This document shows, one piece after another, positions 36,791 to 46,143 of a stretch of 64,000 bases of DNA. Positions within the stretch are counted from its first letter, which is position 1, and each line of letters begins with the position of its first letter. Source of the DNA: Absidia repens (taxonomy: Eukaryota; Mucoromycota; Mucoromycetes; Mucorales; Cunninghamellaceae); the NCBI GenBank assembly GCA_002105175.1, contig MCGE01000016.1, forward strand, positions 441,501-505,500, written 5' to 3'. Under the pieces are notes generated by a model. The model did no database searches and was not told where the DNA came from. It worked only from the letters and a program-made list of their open reading frames with translations. The position numbers and the translations under genes are program-made.

Positions 36791-36847
36791 AGATCACTTT
36801 TTGTGTCAAACATATTTTTGTTGCTTTTTTTTTGGCTTTGTTAGGAC

Positions 36848-37611
36848 TGTTGCGGCTAAATTTGTGATTTTAGTCCAACTGGATTGTGTTTTTGTAGGTT
36901 TTTTTATGTTTTTCTGGGTTGAATAGGATGTCTTGAGTGATCCTTTGGTGTAGCTTTGATCGTTTAGAGCTTTGAAAATAAATTTGTTCCTTCGGCGGAA
37001 TTTGAAATATCTTGTTCCTGAATTGGACAAAAATAGAATTGATAGTAGTGAGCACCAGAACTTTTGTAGATAAAGTCCAACTGTAGAGAAAGTTTATAAA
37101 AAATAAACTTGAAAGAGTAAAAAAAATAAAAAATAAAAGTATTGACCTTTGTTGGTTCAATAAAAATAAGTGTATAACACACAGTAAAAAAATAAAAAAG
37201 GACTTGTAGTCACAAAAAATAAAAGAAAGTTTCTATATAGACGATAGAAACAAAATAAAAATAAGACAGTGATTTGGTGGTTAAAAAACCTTTGTACTGA
37301 ATTTTATAAAAAAGGTTGAGATAATAATATAATAAAAATTAACTAAAGAAAAGAGAATTGGCGGGGGAAAGGTGGGGTATTTATACTAAAAAATAAAGTG
37401 GCGGCGAGTGGGTGTCATGTACCTGACAAGTGTTATGTGCATGACAAGTGTTATGTGCATGACAAGTGTTATGTGCATGATAGGTGTTATGTACGTGACA
37501 GAGGTAGTAATTTGATGAGAAGATAATATATATGAAAGAACCAATAAAAATAAGATAATAAAAAAAGGAAAGGCGGCAGCAAGGAAATCGTCGGTGGTCG
37601 TCTGCATGACA
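36848..37611 (-). repeat. 3' LTR of the integrase-less element
   Basis: 764 bp. Contains four tandem copies of a 20-bp unit (GACAAGTGTTATGTGCAT) near 37425-37500 and the 13-mer GTAGTGAGCACCA (37045-37057 on plus) that recurs beside the 5' LTR. Confidence 0.93.
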
Positions 37612-37744
37612 TCCTCGGGCCCGGAGAAAGCTGGACCTCCAGCGTCTAGTTGCATCCAATCGTCCTTGTCGTTGCATGGTTGGTTGAAGAGAAATTAATG
37701 GTTTTTTTTTTTTTTTTTTTTGAGGTGGTTAAATTGAGGATCGA

Positions 37745-40669
37745 TCAGTATCCCAGACGTGATAGGAAATCAGCGGCTTCCTGTTTTCGTCCATTTCGAT
37801 ACTTAATTTCAAAGTCATATTCAGCCAAGTATTGGATCCATCTTGCTACAATGCCAGATACTTTGGGTGATTGTACCAACCATCGTAAAGGTGAGTGGTC
37901 TGATATGACAGTGAATTTTTTGCCAAGTAAATAAGGTCTGAATAGTTGCAGGCTCCATACTAGGGCGAGACATTCCAATTTAGTAGCACCGTAGTTTTGT
38001 TCACTGTTTTTTAATCCGCGACTTGCATAAATCACAGGGTGTTCTTTGCCATCGTCGTCTAGCTGCGATAAGATGGTACCAATTCCTTTTTGAGAGGCGT
38101 CGCACACAATAATAAAGGGTTTCGAAAAATCAGCACGTCGAAGTATAGGTGCTTGTGTTAATTTTTGTTTCAAAAGGTTAAAGGCATCGGTTGCTTTTTG
38201 GTTCCAGGTAATATTTTTTGTCGTCTTGGTTTGTTCATGTAACGGTCTTGCAATGGCAGCAAAGTTTTTTATGAATCTCCGATAGTAAGAGGCCAATCCA
38301 ATAAAGCCCCTGATTTGTTTAAGGGTTTTAGGCGGTGGGAATTCCTGAATTTTTTTTATTTTTTCTTCATCCGTCTTTATTCCATTTTTTGTTATCACGT
38401 AGCCCAAAAATTTCAGTTCGTCTTTGAAGAATACGCACTTGTCGATGTTGAATAATAATCCTCCTTGTCGTGCACACATGAATACTTGTCGTAGATCCCG
38501 TATGTGTTGTATATAAGTTTTGGAATGGATGTTTAGGTCGTCAATGTAGGCAACAAGGCACTTGTTTAGTAAAGGACCAAAGCATAGGTCTATTAGGCGT
38601 TGAAAGGTAGCAGGACTATTTACTAACCCCATAGGCAGCATTTCGTATTGGTAGGTTCCAAACTTTGTTACGAATCCAGTTAATTCTTTGGTTTCTTCTT
38701 TCAATGGTACTTGGTGGAAACCAGAACGTAGGTCTAGTGCTGTGAATATTCTTGAACTGCCTAGTTCATCAATCAAGTCGTCAATTTTTGGCAAAGGGTA
38801 AGCGTCAACTTTGGTTAAAGCGTTTAGTTTGCGATAGTCAACAACCATTCGGTAATCACCATTCTTCTTCTTGACTAATATTATAGGTGCGGTATACGGT
38901 GTGCTTGCTGGTTTGATGATTCCCAGGTCACATAATCGGTCGAGCTCTTGCTTCAAGTATTCTTGCTCCACGGGTGCCATTCGGTATGGTCTATGTCGGA
39001 TAGGTGGTGCATTTTCTTTCAGGATAATTTCATGTTCCAGTAGTGTGGTCTTGCCCATTCTGTCATTGTGCCAGTCAAATACATCTTGGAATTCTGTAAG
39101 TAGATGTATAAAGGACTTGCGTATATCAGGCGGTACATCTCCTAACTGTAGTTTTTCTTCCTTTGTAGGGTCCAATTCTTGTGATGGTTGTATAGTGTCG
39201 TCGTCTTTTATCTCCATCTGTGCTAATTCGTATCCTGTGGATTGTTCGTCGTCTTCTTCTATTTCAAACTTTGTCATTCGATGCGCAATGATAGTGTTCG
39301 GTGGGTAACTTTTGTCGTTGTCCGTTATGTTGATATCTATGAACTGATTGTCTTTCAAATATTTCTCATAGGTGACATCTGGTTGCATGTGGATGATAGT
39401 TGGTAGAGCGTTATCATTGGGTGTATTTAAATCAACGGTGCACATGGTGTATGGTGGAAGGGTGAATCCATTTTCTTTGGTACTGATGGTTACTTCGGTG
39501 TCCGATACATGGTTTATTCGGAAAGCGTAGTCTTGGTCTTCAGCAGGTGTGATTTGACACAATTCTTGATCTTCATCGTCTTTGTCGTCGTGTTCCCATT
39601 CTTCTTCTTCTGTTTCTTCATCGGTGATTTCATCTTCATCACTTGTATCTTGATCGTCCACTATTGGTGTTGGTTTGACAGGGATTGGTTGACTTGGTGG
39701 TGGATTCTCTTCTTCATAGATAACGTGGGATGCTTTCAAGGTAACCGGCTTTGATGATGCTTTGATGTATGTGATAGGAATAATCATCTTCTTGTGTTTA
39801 TAGGTTACAGTTAGTGTTCCCATTTTGATGTTGATAATGGCTTGTGCATGATTCAACCAATCGATTCCTAGGATTAGGTGAGATGGGCATTGTGGCAGTA
39901 CTTCCATGTTAGTGGGTATACTAATGCCTTCGGTTATTTTGATAGGGACATCAAGGACTATTCCAAGGGTAGGTTGTCTGGTTCCATTACCAAGGGTGAA
40001 TACATTGGTAGATGGGGTATCGATTTCCATTCCCAGCATCTTCAACATGGTTCTTGACATACATGATTTGGCGGCACCACAATCTATCAAGGCTTTGATT
40101 TTTCTGTCCCCAATATATACTTCAGCATATGCGGCAGTTGTCACAACTTCTCCTTCTTCCATGGCGTTCAATGTTATAGGCGGCTTTCTTCTTTTGGGTC
40201 GACAGACATCACGTAGCTGTTTCTTTAGGTATGGTGATGCTTCGAGTAGATCTCCAACTTCAATATCGGCTTTACGGGTAAGGACATCGTCAGCGATACT
40301 ATATTTAATAGCGGGATGTGTAGGTACTGATCTTTGTTTCTTTTCAACCGTTTCTTGTGTAGGAATATTTTGTTGTGGTGGTTGTGTTGATGAGGATGGT
40401 GTGTCTTCCAATCCATTGGTTCTTCTTTTCTTTGCTGATTTTGGATCATGTAGGACATCAGGTGATCTGTCTTTTCTGGTAGCAACGTAGAAATCTATAT
40501 CTTCTTCATCATCTTCTTCTTCTTCTAATAAAAGGTTAGTATGTTTATTTTTATCTTTATACTTGTTTCGAATATCCATGGTGGTTAGGTTATGGGTTTG
40601 TTGTTGAGTATTGTTTTTGTTATCTTTATGTGGTTGGTTATGTGTGGATTTGTTAGGCGGGTTTTCCAA
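37745..40669 (-). CDS. Retrotransposon pol: protease, reverse transcriptase, RNase H (no integrase)
   Basis: 974 codons. The N-terminal ~140 residues are charged and disordered (LLLEEEEDDEEDIDFYV). Then a retropepsin-like domain with ALIDCGAAKSCMS (D-C-G in place of D-T-G, about residue 195) and HLILGIDWL; a Ty3/Gypsy reverse transcriptase with RMVVDYRKLNALT, RIFTALDLRSGFHQVPL and the catalytic AYIDDLNIHS; then RNase H with IIVCDASQKGIGTILSQ and VISDHSPLRWL. It ends EAADFLSRLGY, exactly where other Gypsy polyproteins lead into integrase. The frame is intact. The Cys after the catalytic Asp is unusual but seen in some retropepsins. The start is uncertain: gag ends 27 bp upstream in another frame. 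Confidence 0.93.
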   Translation of the reverse strand: MENPPNKSTHNQPHKDNKNNTQQQTHNLTTMDIRNKYKDKNKHTNLLLEEEEDDEEDIDFYVATRKDRSPDVLHDPKSAKKRRTNGLEDTPSSSTQPPQQNIPTQETVEKKQRSVPTHPAIKYSIADDVLTRKADIEVGDLLEASPYLKKQLRDVCRPKRRKPPITLNAMEEGEVVTTAAYAEVYIGDRKIKALIDCGAAKSCMSRTMLKMLGMEIDTPSTNVFTLGNGTRQPTLGIVLDVPIKITEGISIPTNMEVLPQCPSHLILGIDWLNHAQAIINIKMGTLTVTYKHKKMIIPITYIKASSKPVTLKASHVIYEEENPPPSQPIPVKPTPIVDDQDTSDEDEITDEETEEEEWEHDDKDDEDQELCQITPAEDQDYAFRINHVSDTEVTISTKENGFTLPPYTMCTVDLNTPNDNALPTIIHMQPDVTYEKYLKDNQFIDINITDNDKSYPPNTIIAHRMTKFEIEEDDEQSTGYELAQMEIKDDDTIQPSQELDPTKEEKLQLGDVPPDIRKSFIHLLTEFQDVFDWHNDRMGKTTLLEHEIILKENAPPIRHRPYRMAPVEQEYLKQELDRLCDLGIIKPASTPYTAPIILVKKKNGDYRMVVDYRKLNALTKVDAYPLPKIDDLIDELGSSRIFTALDLRSGFHQVPLKEETKELTGFVTKFGTYQYEMLPMGLVNSPATFQRLIDLCFGPLLNKCLVAYIDDLNIHSKTYIQHIRDLRQVFMCARQGGLLFNIDKCVFFKDELKFLGYVITKNGIKTDEEKIKKIQEFPPPKTLKQIRGFIGLASYYRRFIKNFAAIARPLHEQTKTTKNITWNQKATDAFNLLKQKLTQAPILRRADFSKPFIIVCDASQKGIGTILSQLDDDGKEHPVIYASRGLKNSEQNYGATKLECLALVWSLQLFRPYLLGKKFTVISDHSPLRWLVQSPKVSGIVARWIQYLAEYDFEIKYRNGRKQEAADFLSRLGY

Positions 40670-40695
40670 CTGACCATCAACTGCAGTTGCCCGTG

Positions 40696-41763
40696 CTAGT
40701 TTTTTGACTGATGATTTTGTTGAGTGGGTTGTTGTGTTTGATGTTGTTGGTATTGTGGATTGTGTTGATACTGTTGATTGTTGTATGAGCGTCGGTTATT
40801 GTAATTGGGACGGCGGTTTTGATTCATGGGGGGTGATGGATGATAACCATCGTAGTCACCGTAGTTAGGATCAAAGACGGGGTCTTGATTTTGGTTATTG
40901 TAATTGCGTTGGCCATTATTGTGATGATACGAGTTTTGATTATAATGTGGGGCATTGTATTGTCGGGTTTGATGACGTGGGTTATTGTATCGAGGGTTGT
41001 GTGGTTGGTTGTATGTCCCATTTTGATTTTTTGAGAAGTTATTGAATTCTTCTTTGATGATACTTCTGATGGATTTTTGTATATCTTTCATGTCCAGTGG
41101 GTTTGTTGAAGTGATAGCGTTCAAACTGGGTGAGTTTGTAGCGGTTTGATAGGGAGACATTTGAATGGTATCTGCGGGATGAGCAATACGTCGTGGGTGG
41201 AAGGGATTGTCAGCCATTGTAACCTGTTGAGGGTTATGTGCAGTCCAATAACCTTCGGCGGCTTTGAGCCATGCGTCAATGTCTTTACAGCCAAGTGATA
41301 TGCAGTGTTGTTGTATGATAGGATGTACTCCTGCACGGAATCGGCTTTGGATCATTGATTCGGAATCAATTTCGGCAAGTTCAGCAGCTTCAAACAGTCT
41401 TGCGTAAAATGTTCTTGGATGTTCGTCAATACCTTGTACCATGTTGTTGAAGGCATACTCATATGTTTGTATGAGTTCAGGGGTGATATATTGGTCCATT
41501 AATTTTTTCATGACTTCGGAGTATGAAAGTGGGTCTTTTGTTTTTTTTAGCAATTTGTTTACAAAAGTCCTAGCAGCGTGGTACAATTGTGTCTTGAGTA
41601 TAATCAGCTTGCGATCTTCATCATTGATGTTTGAGAGTGCAAAGTAGTTATCCAGTGTTTGTTTAAAATTTCTGAAGTCTTCTCCTTCGAATCCAGAAAA
41701 GGGCATTAGCTTCATTTTCGGTTGGTAGATAGGTCCGTTGGCCAACACAGTTTGTTCGTTCAT
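40696..41763 (-). CDS. Retrotransposon gag of the integrase-less element
   Basis: 355 codons, starting MNEQTVLANGPIYQPKMKLM. The first half is a retrotransposon gag capsid (FSGFEGEDFRNFKQTLDNYF, TFVNKLLKKTKD, TPELIQTYEYAFNNMVQG, RTFYARLFEAAELAEI). The second half is Asn/Gln/Tyr/His-rich (NQNSYHHNNGQRNYNNQ) and has no CCHC zinc knuckle, so nucleic-acid binding may depend on the low-complexity tail. Pol starts 27 nt downstream of the stop in a different frame, so reinitiation, bypass or a separate message is needed for pol. Confidence 0.9.
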   Translation of the reverse strand: MNEQTVLANGPIYQPKMKLMPFSGFEGEDFRNFKQTLDNYFALSNINDEDRKLIILKTQLYHAARTFVNKLLKKTKDPLSYSEVMKKLMDQYITPELIQTYEYAFNNMVQGIDEHPRTFYARLFEAAELAEIDSESMIQSRFRAGVHPIIQQHCISLGCKDIDAWLKAAEGYWTAHNPQQVTMADNPFHPRRIAHPADTIQMSPYQTATNSPSLNAITSTNPLDMKDIQKSIRSIIKEEFNNFSKNQNGTYNQPHNPRYNNPRHQTRQYNAPHYNQNSYHHNNGQRNYNNQNQDPVFDPNYGDYDGYHPSPPMNQNRRPNYNNRRSYNNQQYQHNPQYQQHQTQQPTQQNHQSKN

Positions 41764-41950
41764 CTTGTTTTGGTTTCCAATTTGTATTTTTGAAAGTTTT
41801 GATAAATATTTCGGAGGTAGGGTTTGTAAGTGTGGACGTTGCGTCTTGAAATCTTGGCAGAGTTTACTTGAGTTTGAGGTTATTAAAAGTTTTGAGTGAT
41901 GTTTCTTTGGAAATTTTTGAGTAGATCACCCCTGTAGTGAGCACCAAATA

Positions 41951-42714
41951 TGTTGCGGCTAAATTTGTGATTTTAGTCCAACTGGATTGTGTTTTTGTAG
42001 GTTTTTTTATGTTTTTCTGGGTTGAATAGGATGTCTTGAGTGATCCTTTGGTGTAGCTTTGATCGTTTAGAGCTTTGAAAATAAATTTGTTCCTTCGGCG
42101 GAATTTGAAATATCTTGTTCCTGAATTGGACAAAAATAGAATTGATAGTAGTGAGCACCAGAACTTTTGTAGATAAAGTCCAACTGTAGAGAAAGTTTAT
42201 AAAAAATAAACTTGAAAGAGTAAAAAAAATAAAAAATAAAAGTATTGACCTTTGTTGGTTCAATAAAAATAAGTGTATAACACACAGTAAAAAAATAAAA
42301 AAGGACTTGTAGTCACAAAAAATAAAAGAAAGTTTCTATATAGACGATAGAAACAAAATAAAAATAAGACAGTGATTTGGTGGTTAAAAAACCTTTGTAC
42401 TGAATTTTATAAAAAAGGTTGAGATAATAATATAATAAAAATTAACTAAAGAAAAGAGAATTGGCGGGGGAAAGGTGGGGTATTTATACTAAAAAATAAA
42501 GTGGCGGCGAGTGGGTGTCATGTACCTGACAAGTGTTATGTGCATGACAAGTGTTATGTGCATGACAAGTGTTATGTGCATGATAGGTGTTATGTACGTG
42601 ACAGAGGTAGTAATTTGATGAGAAGATAATATATATGAAAGAACCAATAAAAATAAGATAATAAAAAAAGGAAAGGCGGCAGCAAGGAAATCGTCGGTGG
42701 TCGTCTGCATGACA
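41951..42714 (-). repeat. 5' LTR of the integrase-less element
   Basis: 764 bp, same length and by eye the same sequence as the 3' LTR. The inner boundary is TGTTGCGG (plus strand) next to GAGCACCAAATA. Confidence 0.93.
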
Positions 42715-42831
42715 GGACTAATTTTGGTTGGTTTTGTAGATTTGTATACCTTCTACGAGGACTGTGCAACGAGTTCATCATTCCTCCTGTAGCGCCGACG
42801 TTTATATTAAGCCCTACCAGTTGTTGGGAAA

Positions 42832-43543
42832 TGTTATGGCTAAAATGGGTGTGAAGCTTGTAACCGAGTAGTGTTTTTGTAAGTTTTTATGTTTTTTTTA
42901 GGTTGAATAGGATGTCTTGAGTTATCCTTTAGTATGGCTTTTGATTGTTTAGAGCTTGGAAAATAAGTTTGCGGAATGTGAAATATTTTGTTCCTTATTT
43001 GGACAAAAGTAGAATTGATGGTAGTGAGCACCAGAACTTTTGTAGATAAAGTCCAACTGTAGAGAAAGTTTATAAAAAATAAACTTGGATGAGTAAAACA
43101 AAATAAAAAGAATAGTATTGAAGTTTGTTGGTTCAATAAAAATATAGTGTATAACACACAATAAAAAAATAAAGACTTGTTGTCAAAAATAAAAGGAGGT
43201 TTCTATAATCCAAAAGAAACAGTAGATAATTTGAAGGTGTAATAACCTTTGTACCAAGTTTTATTTGATATATTGAGAAAACTGATAAAAAACTAAAGAA
43301 AAAAAAAAGTGGGATATTTATACTAAAAAAAATAGAGAAAGTGGTCGGAGGCGAGGTGTGGAGGAGGCAGGAGTGATTCGAGACATGGTGTAATTCAAGG
43401 TCATCAAGGGTGGTCCAGAGGCATTTTTAGTCGCTATGATAGCAAAGGCATCTGCAGGCTCAATGTTGCTGGGAGCAGCCTCAGGCTGATCCTCGACAAT
43501 ATCAAATACGATAATTTCAATTTCAACGCTCACTAGCCATAAC
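42832..43543 (-). mobile_element. Diverged solo LTR-like element related to the neighbouring LTRs
   Basis: Starts TGTTATGGCTAAAATGG and shares with the 764-bp LTRs GTGTTTTTGTA, GTTGAATAGGATGTCTTGAG, GTAGTGAGCACCAGAAC and TTTTGTAGATAAAGTCC. It ends near TAGCCATAACG, an inverted copy of its first 10 bases. The last ~200 bp are unrelated to the intact LTRs. No clear target duplication. It lies 118 bp beyond the intact element. A minus-strand frame at 43318-43533 is probably chance. Confidence 0.7.
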
Positions 43544-44812
43544 GTTGTCCGATAATGTCATCAGAAGGGGTCATAAATACTGGTTATATACAGTAAAAAC
43601 AATAAAATCGCCTACCACAATACCCAGCCCGGGTGGAACCCATGCCAGCAATACACAGAAAAACTGCACTACAGGGTATCTATCGAGGGTTGTATGAAGG
43701 AAAAATTTTGGGTGTTTAAAAAATATACAGCACTAATCTAAAGGAACAATTATAAAAATGGATCTAATATACTGTAAAAGGCAGATAAGACAAGAAAAGG
43801 CTATAAATGGACATTTTTATTGAATTATAACAATTGTCTTACTAATCTAAAGGAGTGATGGTAAAGAGGGATCGATCTATTGCACAAGACATGAGAGAAA
43901 TTTATAGGCCATTTTTCATTAAAGAATGTAAAAGGAAACATATTTTATTTAGATGTATATACAAGCTAACACTATACTAATTAAATGAAGACTCCAAAAA
44001 GCCATCTAACGGTGCTCAGACCGTAGATCCAACATGAAAGGGTTTCCCCATGCATGTTGTAATCCCTGAGCTGAAAACCATTCTAAACTAGTCCTGGTAC
44101 AATTCTAGGTCCAAAATATCCCCAAAAAAAATTACAATTGAGATGAAAGAAGCTAAAAAAAAAGAAAGAAAAAAAAAGAAAGGCGCCAAAAAAAAAAAAA
44201 AAAAAATCATGTGTGCGGGGTTGAAACTTTTTCTGCTACCTCTCTCTGAATGATATTGGCCATTTCCCTGACCTCCTTCATTTCGATGTAAAAAAAAACA
44301 AACAATAAAGCACACACACAAAAGGTTCCAAAATACTGCCGTCTTGCTAATTGTAGCATGGATACACACATCATAATAACGATAATGCCCACAATAACGA
44401 CGCAGTTTCATTTTCCTGTTGATATCATTCTTGTCAATCGTGTAATGTGATATAATAAGATATATTTCCTGCTGCTAAAGTAGTATCATTACCCATTGCC
44501 CCCACCTTGTTGCTATGCATCTTTTTTTTTTTTTTTCTCAGAAAGTATAATGTCATTTGTCCCCATCATTGATAAATGTATAGCATAAAAAGAATGGGTT
44601 TTTATTGATAAATTAAAAAATTTACATTGTGTTGTAGAAGGATAAACTAATAATAATAACGATTAATAATAATAGTAACTAAAAAGAAAAAAAAAGGGAT
44701 GACGTCTATGTATAATACGAAAAATAATGGAATGAGATGTTGTGTGTGTGTGTGTATAATGGTGCGAGTATGTGTAATATAGACAAATAATAACTAAAAA
44801 AAAAGGGGGGAT
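43544..44812. other. Intergenic region with a dispersed repeat
   Basis: Besides the dispersed repeat at about 43740-44240 (separate entry) it contains A-runs, a T-run at 44521-44537, a GT-repeat near 44741-44755, and no supported gene. The Lys/Phe-rich minus-strand frame 44088-44411 is homopolymer-driven. Confidence 0.55.
43740..44240 (+). repeat. Dispersed GGGTTTCCCC repeat, long copy
   Basis: Core TGAAAGGGTTTCCCCATG at 44035-44052 followed by CATGTTGTAATCCCTGAGCT; preceded by TTTTTCATTAAAGAATGTAA and a TTTATTTAGATGTATATAC block, and ending near GTGTGCGGGGTTGAAA, as in the copies at 9 and 52 kb. No open frame. Boundaries approximate. Confidence 0.7.
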
Positions 44813-45691
44813 TCAAAGAATGATACACTTCTTTTTGAGTTTGTCCTTCTTGTCCTTGTGTCCAGGCTTGGCTGTTGATTGTTGTTGTTGTTGCTGCTGC
44901 TGCTGTTGCTGTCCAGCATCACCTGGGCCCTGTGAAGCCTTGACTGGTTCAGTTGTTGTTGACACTGGTTCGTTTTTCGTTGGTGCGGTAGGTGCAGCAG
45001 TGCCAGGAGCAGGTGAAGTCACTGTCGTTTTGTTTTCAGGCGAGGTTGTCGTGATTCCAGGAGCAGCGCCTTTCGTCGTCTGATCCGCTGTATCCTTAGA
45101 AATGCCGTCACTACCCTTGTTGGTGGATTGAACTGCTTCTGGTGCTGGGGCTGCCGAGGGATTTTTTGCTGCTTGTGCCTCTGATGTCTTTGTTGCCGCT
45201 GATCCTGCTACTATGCCTCCAGCTGATCCTGCTGTCCCAGTTGCTGCCGCCGTCGGTTTGCCATTGCCACTGGTCGTACCTGTAGTTTTGGCGTTGGTGG
45301 CAGTATTGTTCTTGATGATTCCTTGTGCGTTGAGAGAATGAGAAGCAACTACCGATGCAATAGCGGAAGTCACACCGGCACCTGCAGCTGCCGTAGCCAC
45401 ACCTCCAGTGGTTGGTTGTTTCGCGGGAAGTTGCTGTTGCTGTTGCTTTGTTGCTGTTGTTGTTTTCGTGGCATCCGTGGGAGTGATATTATTCTTGACT
45501 ATGCTTTGTAAATCTAAACAATGAGATGCGACGACGGAATCAATAGCTGCTTTGACAGCAGGAGAATCGGTAGGTGACACGTTGCTTACAGTGGCAGTAG
45601 AGGCGGGTGGTGGAGGGGTGGATGCTGAGGATTCAGCTGCTTTCTTTTTTTTGTTGGCGTTGTTTTTATTCTTCTTTGATCGAGGAGGCAT
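44813..45691 (-). CDS. Low-complexity protein with internal duplication and CaaX prenylation box
   Basis: Single exon, 292 residues. The N-terminus is Lys-rich (MPPRSKKNKNNANKKKKAAE) and the rest is Ala/Thr/Pro/Ser/Gln-rich. Two copies of a ~23-residue amphipathic segment stand out: AAIDSVVASHCLDLQSIVKN (about residues 49-68) and SAIASVVASHSLNAQGIIKN (about 109-128). The C-terminus is a Gln run, then polybasic KPGHKDKKDKLKKK and CIIL. Cys-aliphatic-aliphatic-Leu after a basic stretch is a classic geranylgeranylation site with membrane-targeting polybasic region, as in Rho-type GTPases, but there is no GTPase domain. Predicted to be a peripheral membrane protein; function unknown. The sequence bias makes homology search weak. 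Confidence 0.7.
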   Translation of the reverse strand: MPPRSKKNKNNANKKKKAAESSASTPPPPASTATVSNVSPTDSPAVKAAIDSVVASHCLDLQSIVKNNITPTDATKTTTATKQQQQQLPAKQPTTGGVATAAAGAGVTSAIASVVASHSLNAQGIIKNNTATNAKTTGTTSGNGKPTAAATGTAGSAGGIVAGSAATKTSEAQAAKNPSAAPAPEAVQSTNKGSDGISKDTADQTTKGAAPGITTTSPENKTTVTSPAPGTAAPTAPTKNEPVSTTTEPVKASQGPGDAGQQQQQQQQQQQSTAKPGHKDKKDKLKKKCIIL

Positions 45692-46143
45692 GTTGTTTTT
45701 CTTAAAATAAAAATGAGATTGAGAGAAAAAGAAAAAAATAAATAAATAAATAAATAATCGAACGAGTCTATTTTTATATTTCCGAGCGTCATATTTTATT
45801 TTTGCATGAAAAACCCCGATACCGTGACCCTTTTCTTTATCATTGGATATATTTCATCCATTTTTAAACATGTACAGTACCATTGCACTGTAGTATTTTA
45901 TCTTCATAGAAGAACTATTAGGCTCCGCAATTTTAACCGGCGATACAGTGTCAGTGTGTCATATATTAACACAAGGATTTTTATTAAAAGTCTAGATTCA
46001 TTTCTTAGCGTGATGTTTGAAGGATTGAATCAAATTGTCTTGGAAAATCAAACACGATAGAATGACTAAGGTGCCTAGAGTTATGGTATGACGCGAATTC
46101 ATGTTAATACGGTCTTGTTTTTTATTAAAAAAAGAAATAGCAC
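45692..46143. other. Intergenic region
   Basis: About 450 bp upstream of the CaaX gene and downstream of the adenylate kinase gene. An 84-codon plus-strand frame (45806-46060) has no recognisable similarity; I do not call it. Confidence 0.5.

Larger units (their letters stand above)
36848..42714 (-). mobile_element. Full-length LTR retrotransposon lacking integrase
   Basis: 5,867 bp on the minus strand: 5' LTR 41951-42714, gag, protease-RT-RNase H, 3' LTR 36848-37611. Both LTRs are 764 bp with TG...CA ends and look identical by eye. The 4-bp sequence GGAC flanks both ends (36844-36847 and 42715-42718), a probable target duplication. Next to the 5' LTR the minus strand reads TATTTGGTGCTCACTAC, a candidate primer-binding site; GGGCCCGAGGA before the 3' LTR is the candidate polypurine tract. 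The pol frame stops just after RNase H and only 133 bp remain before the LTR, so there is no room for an integrase. Confidence 0.93.

Noticed and set aside
36870..37182. Phe-rich minus-strand frames in the LTRs (also 41973-42285)
   Set aside because: Duplicate AT-rich LTR sequence; no similarity to proteins.
37381..37677. Open frames with CHAHNT-type repeats near the 3' LTR
   Set aside because: They come from the tandem GACAAGTGTTATGTGCAT units within the LTR; the same frame occurs in the other LTR.
44820..45083. Cysteine-run plus-strand frame resembling a cysteine-rich peptide
   Set aside because: Antisense of the CAA/CAG glutamine run in the CaaX gene; no independent support.
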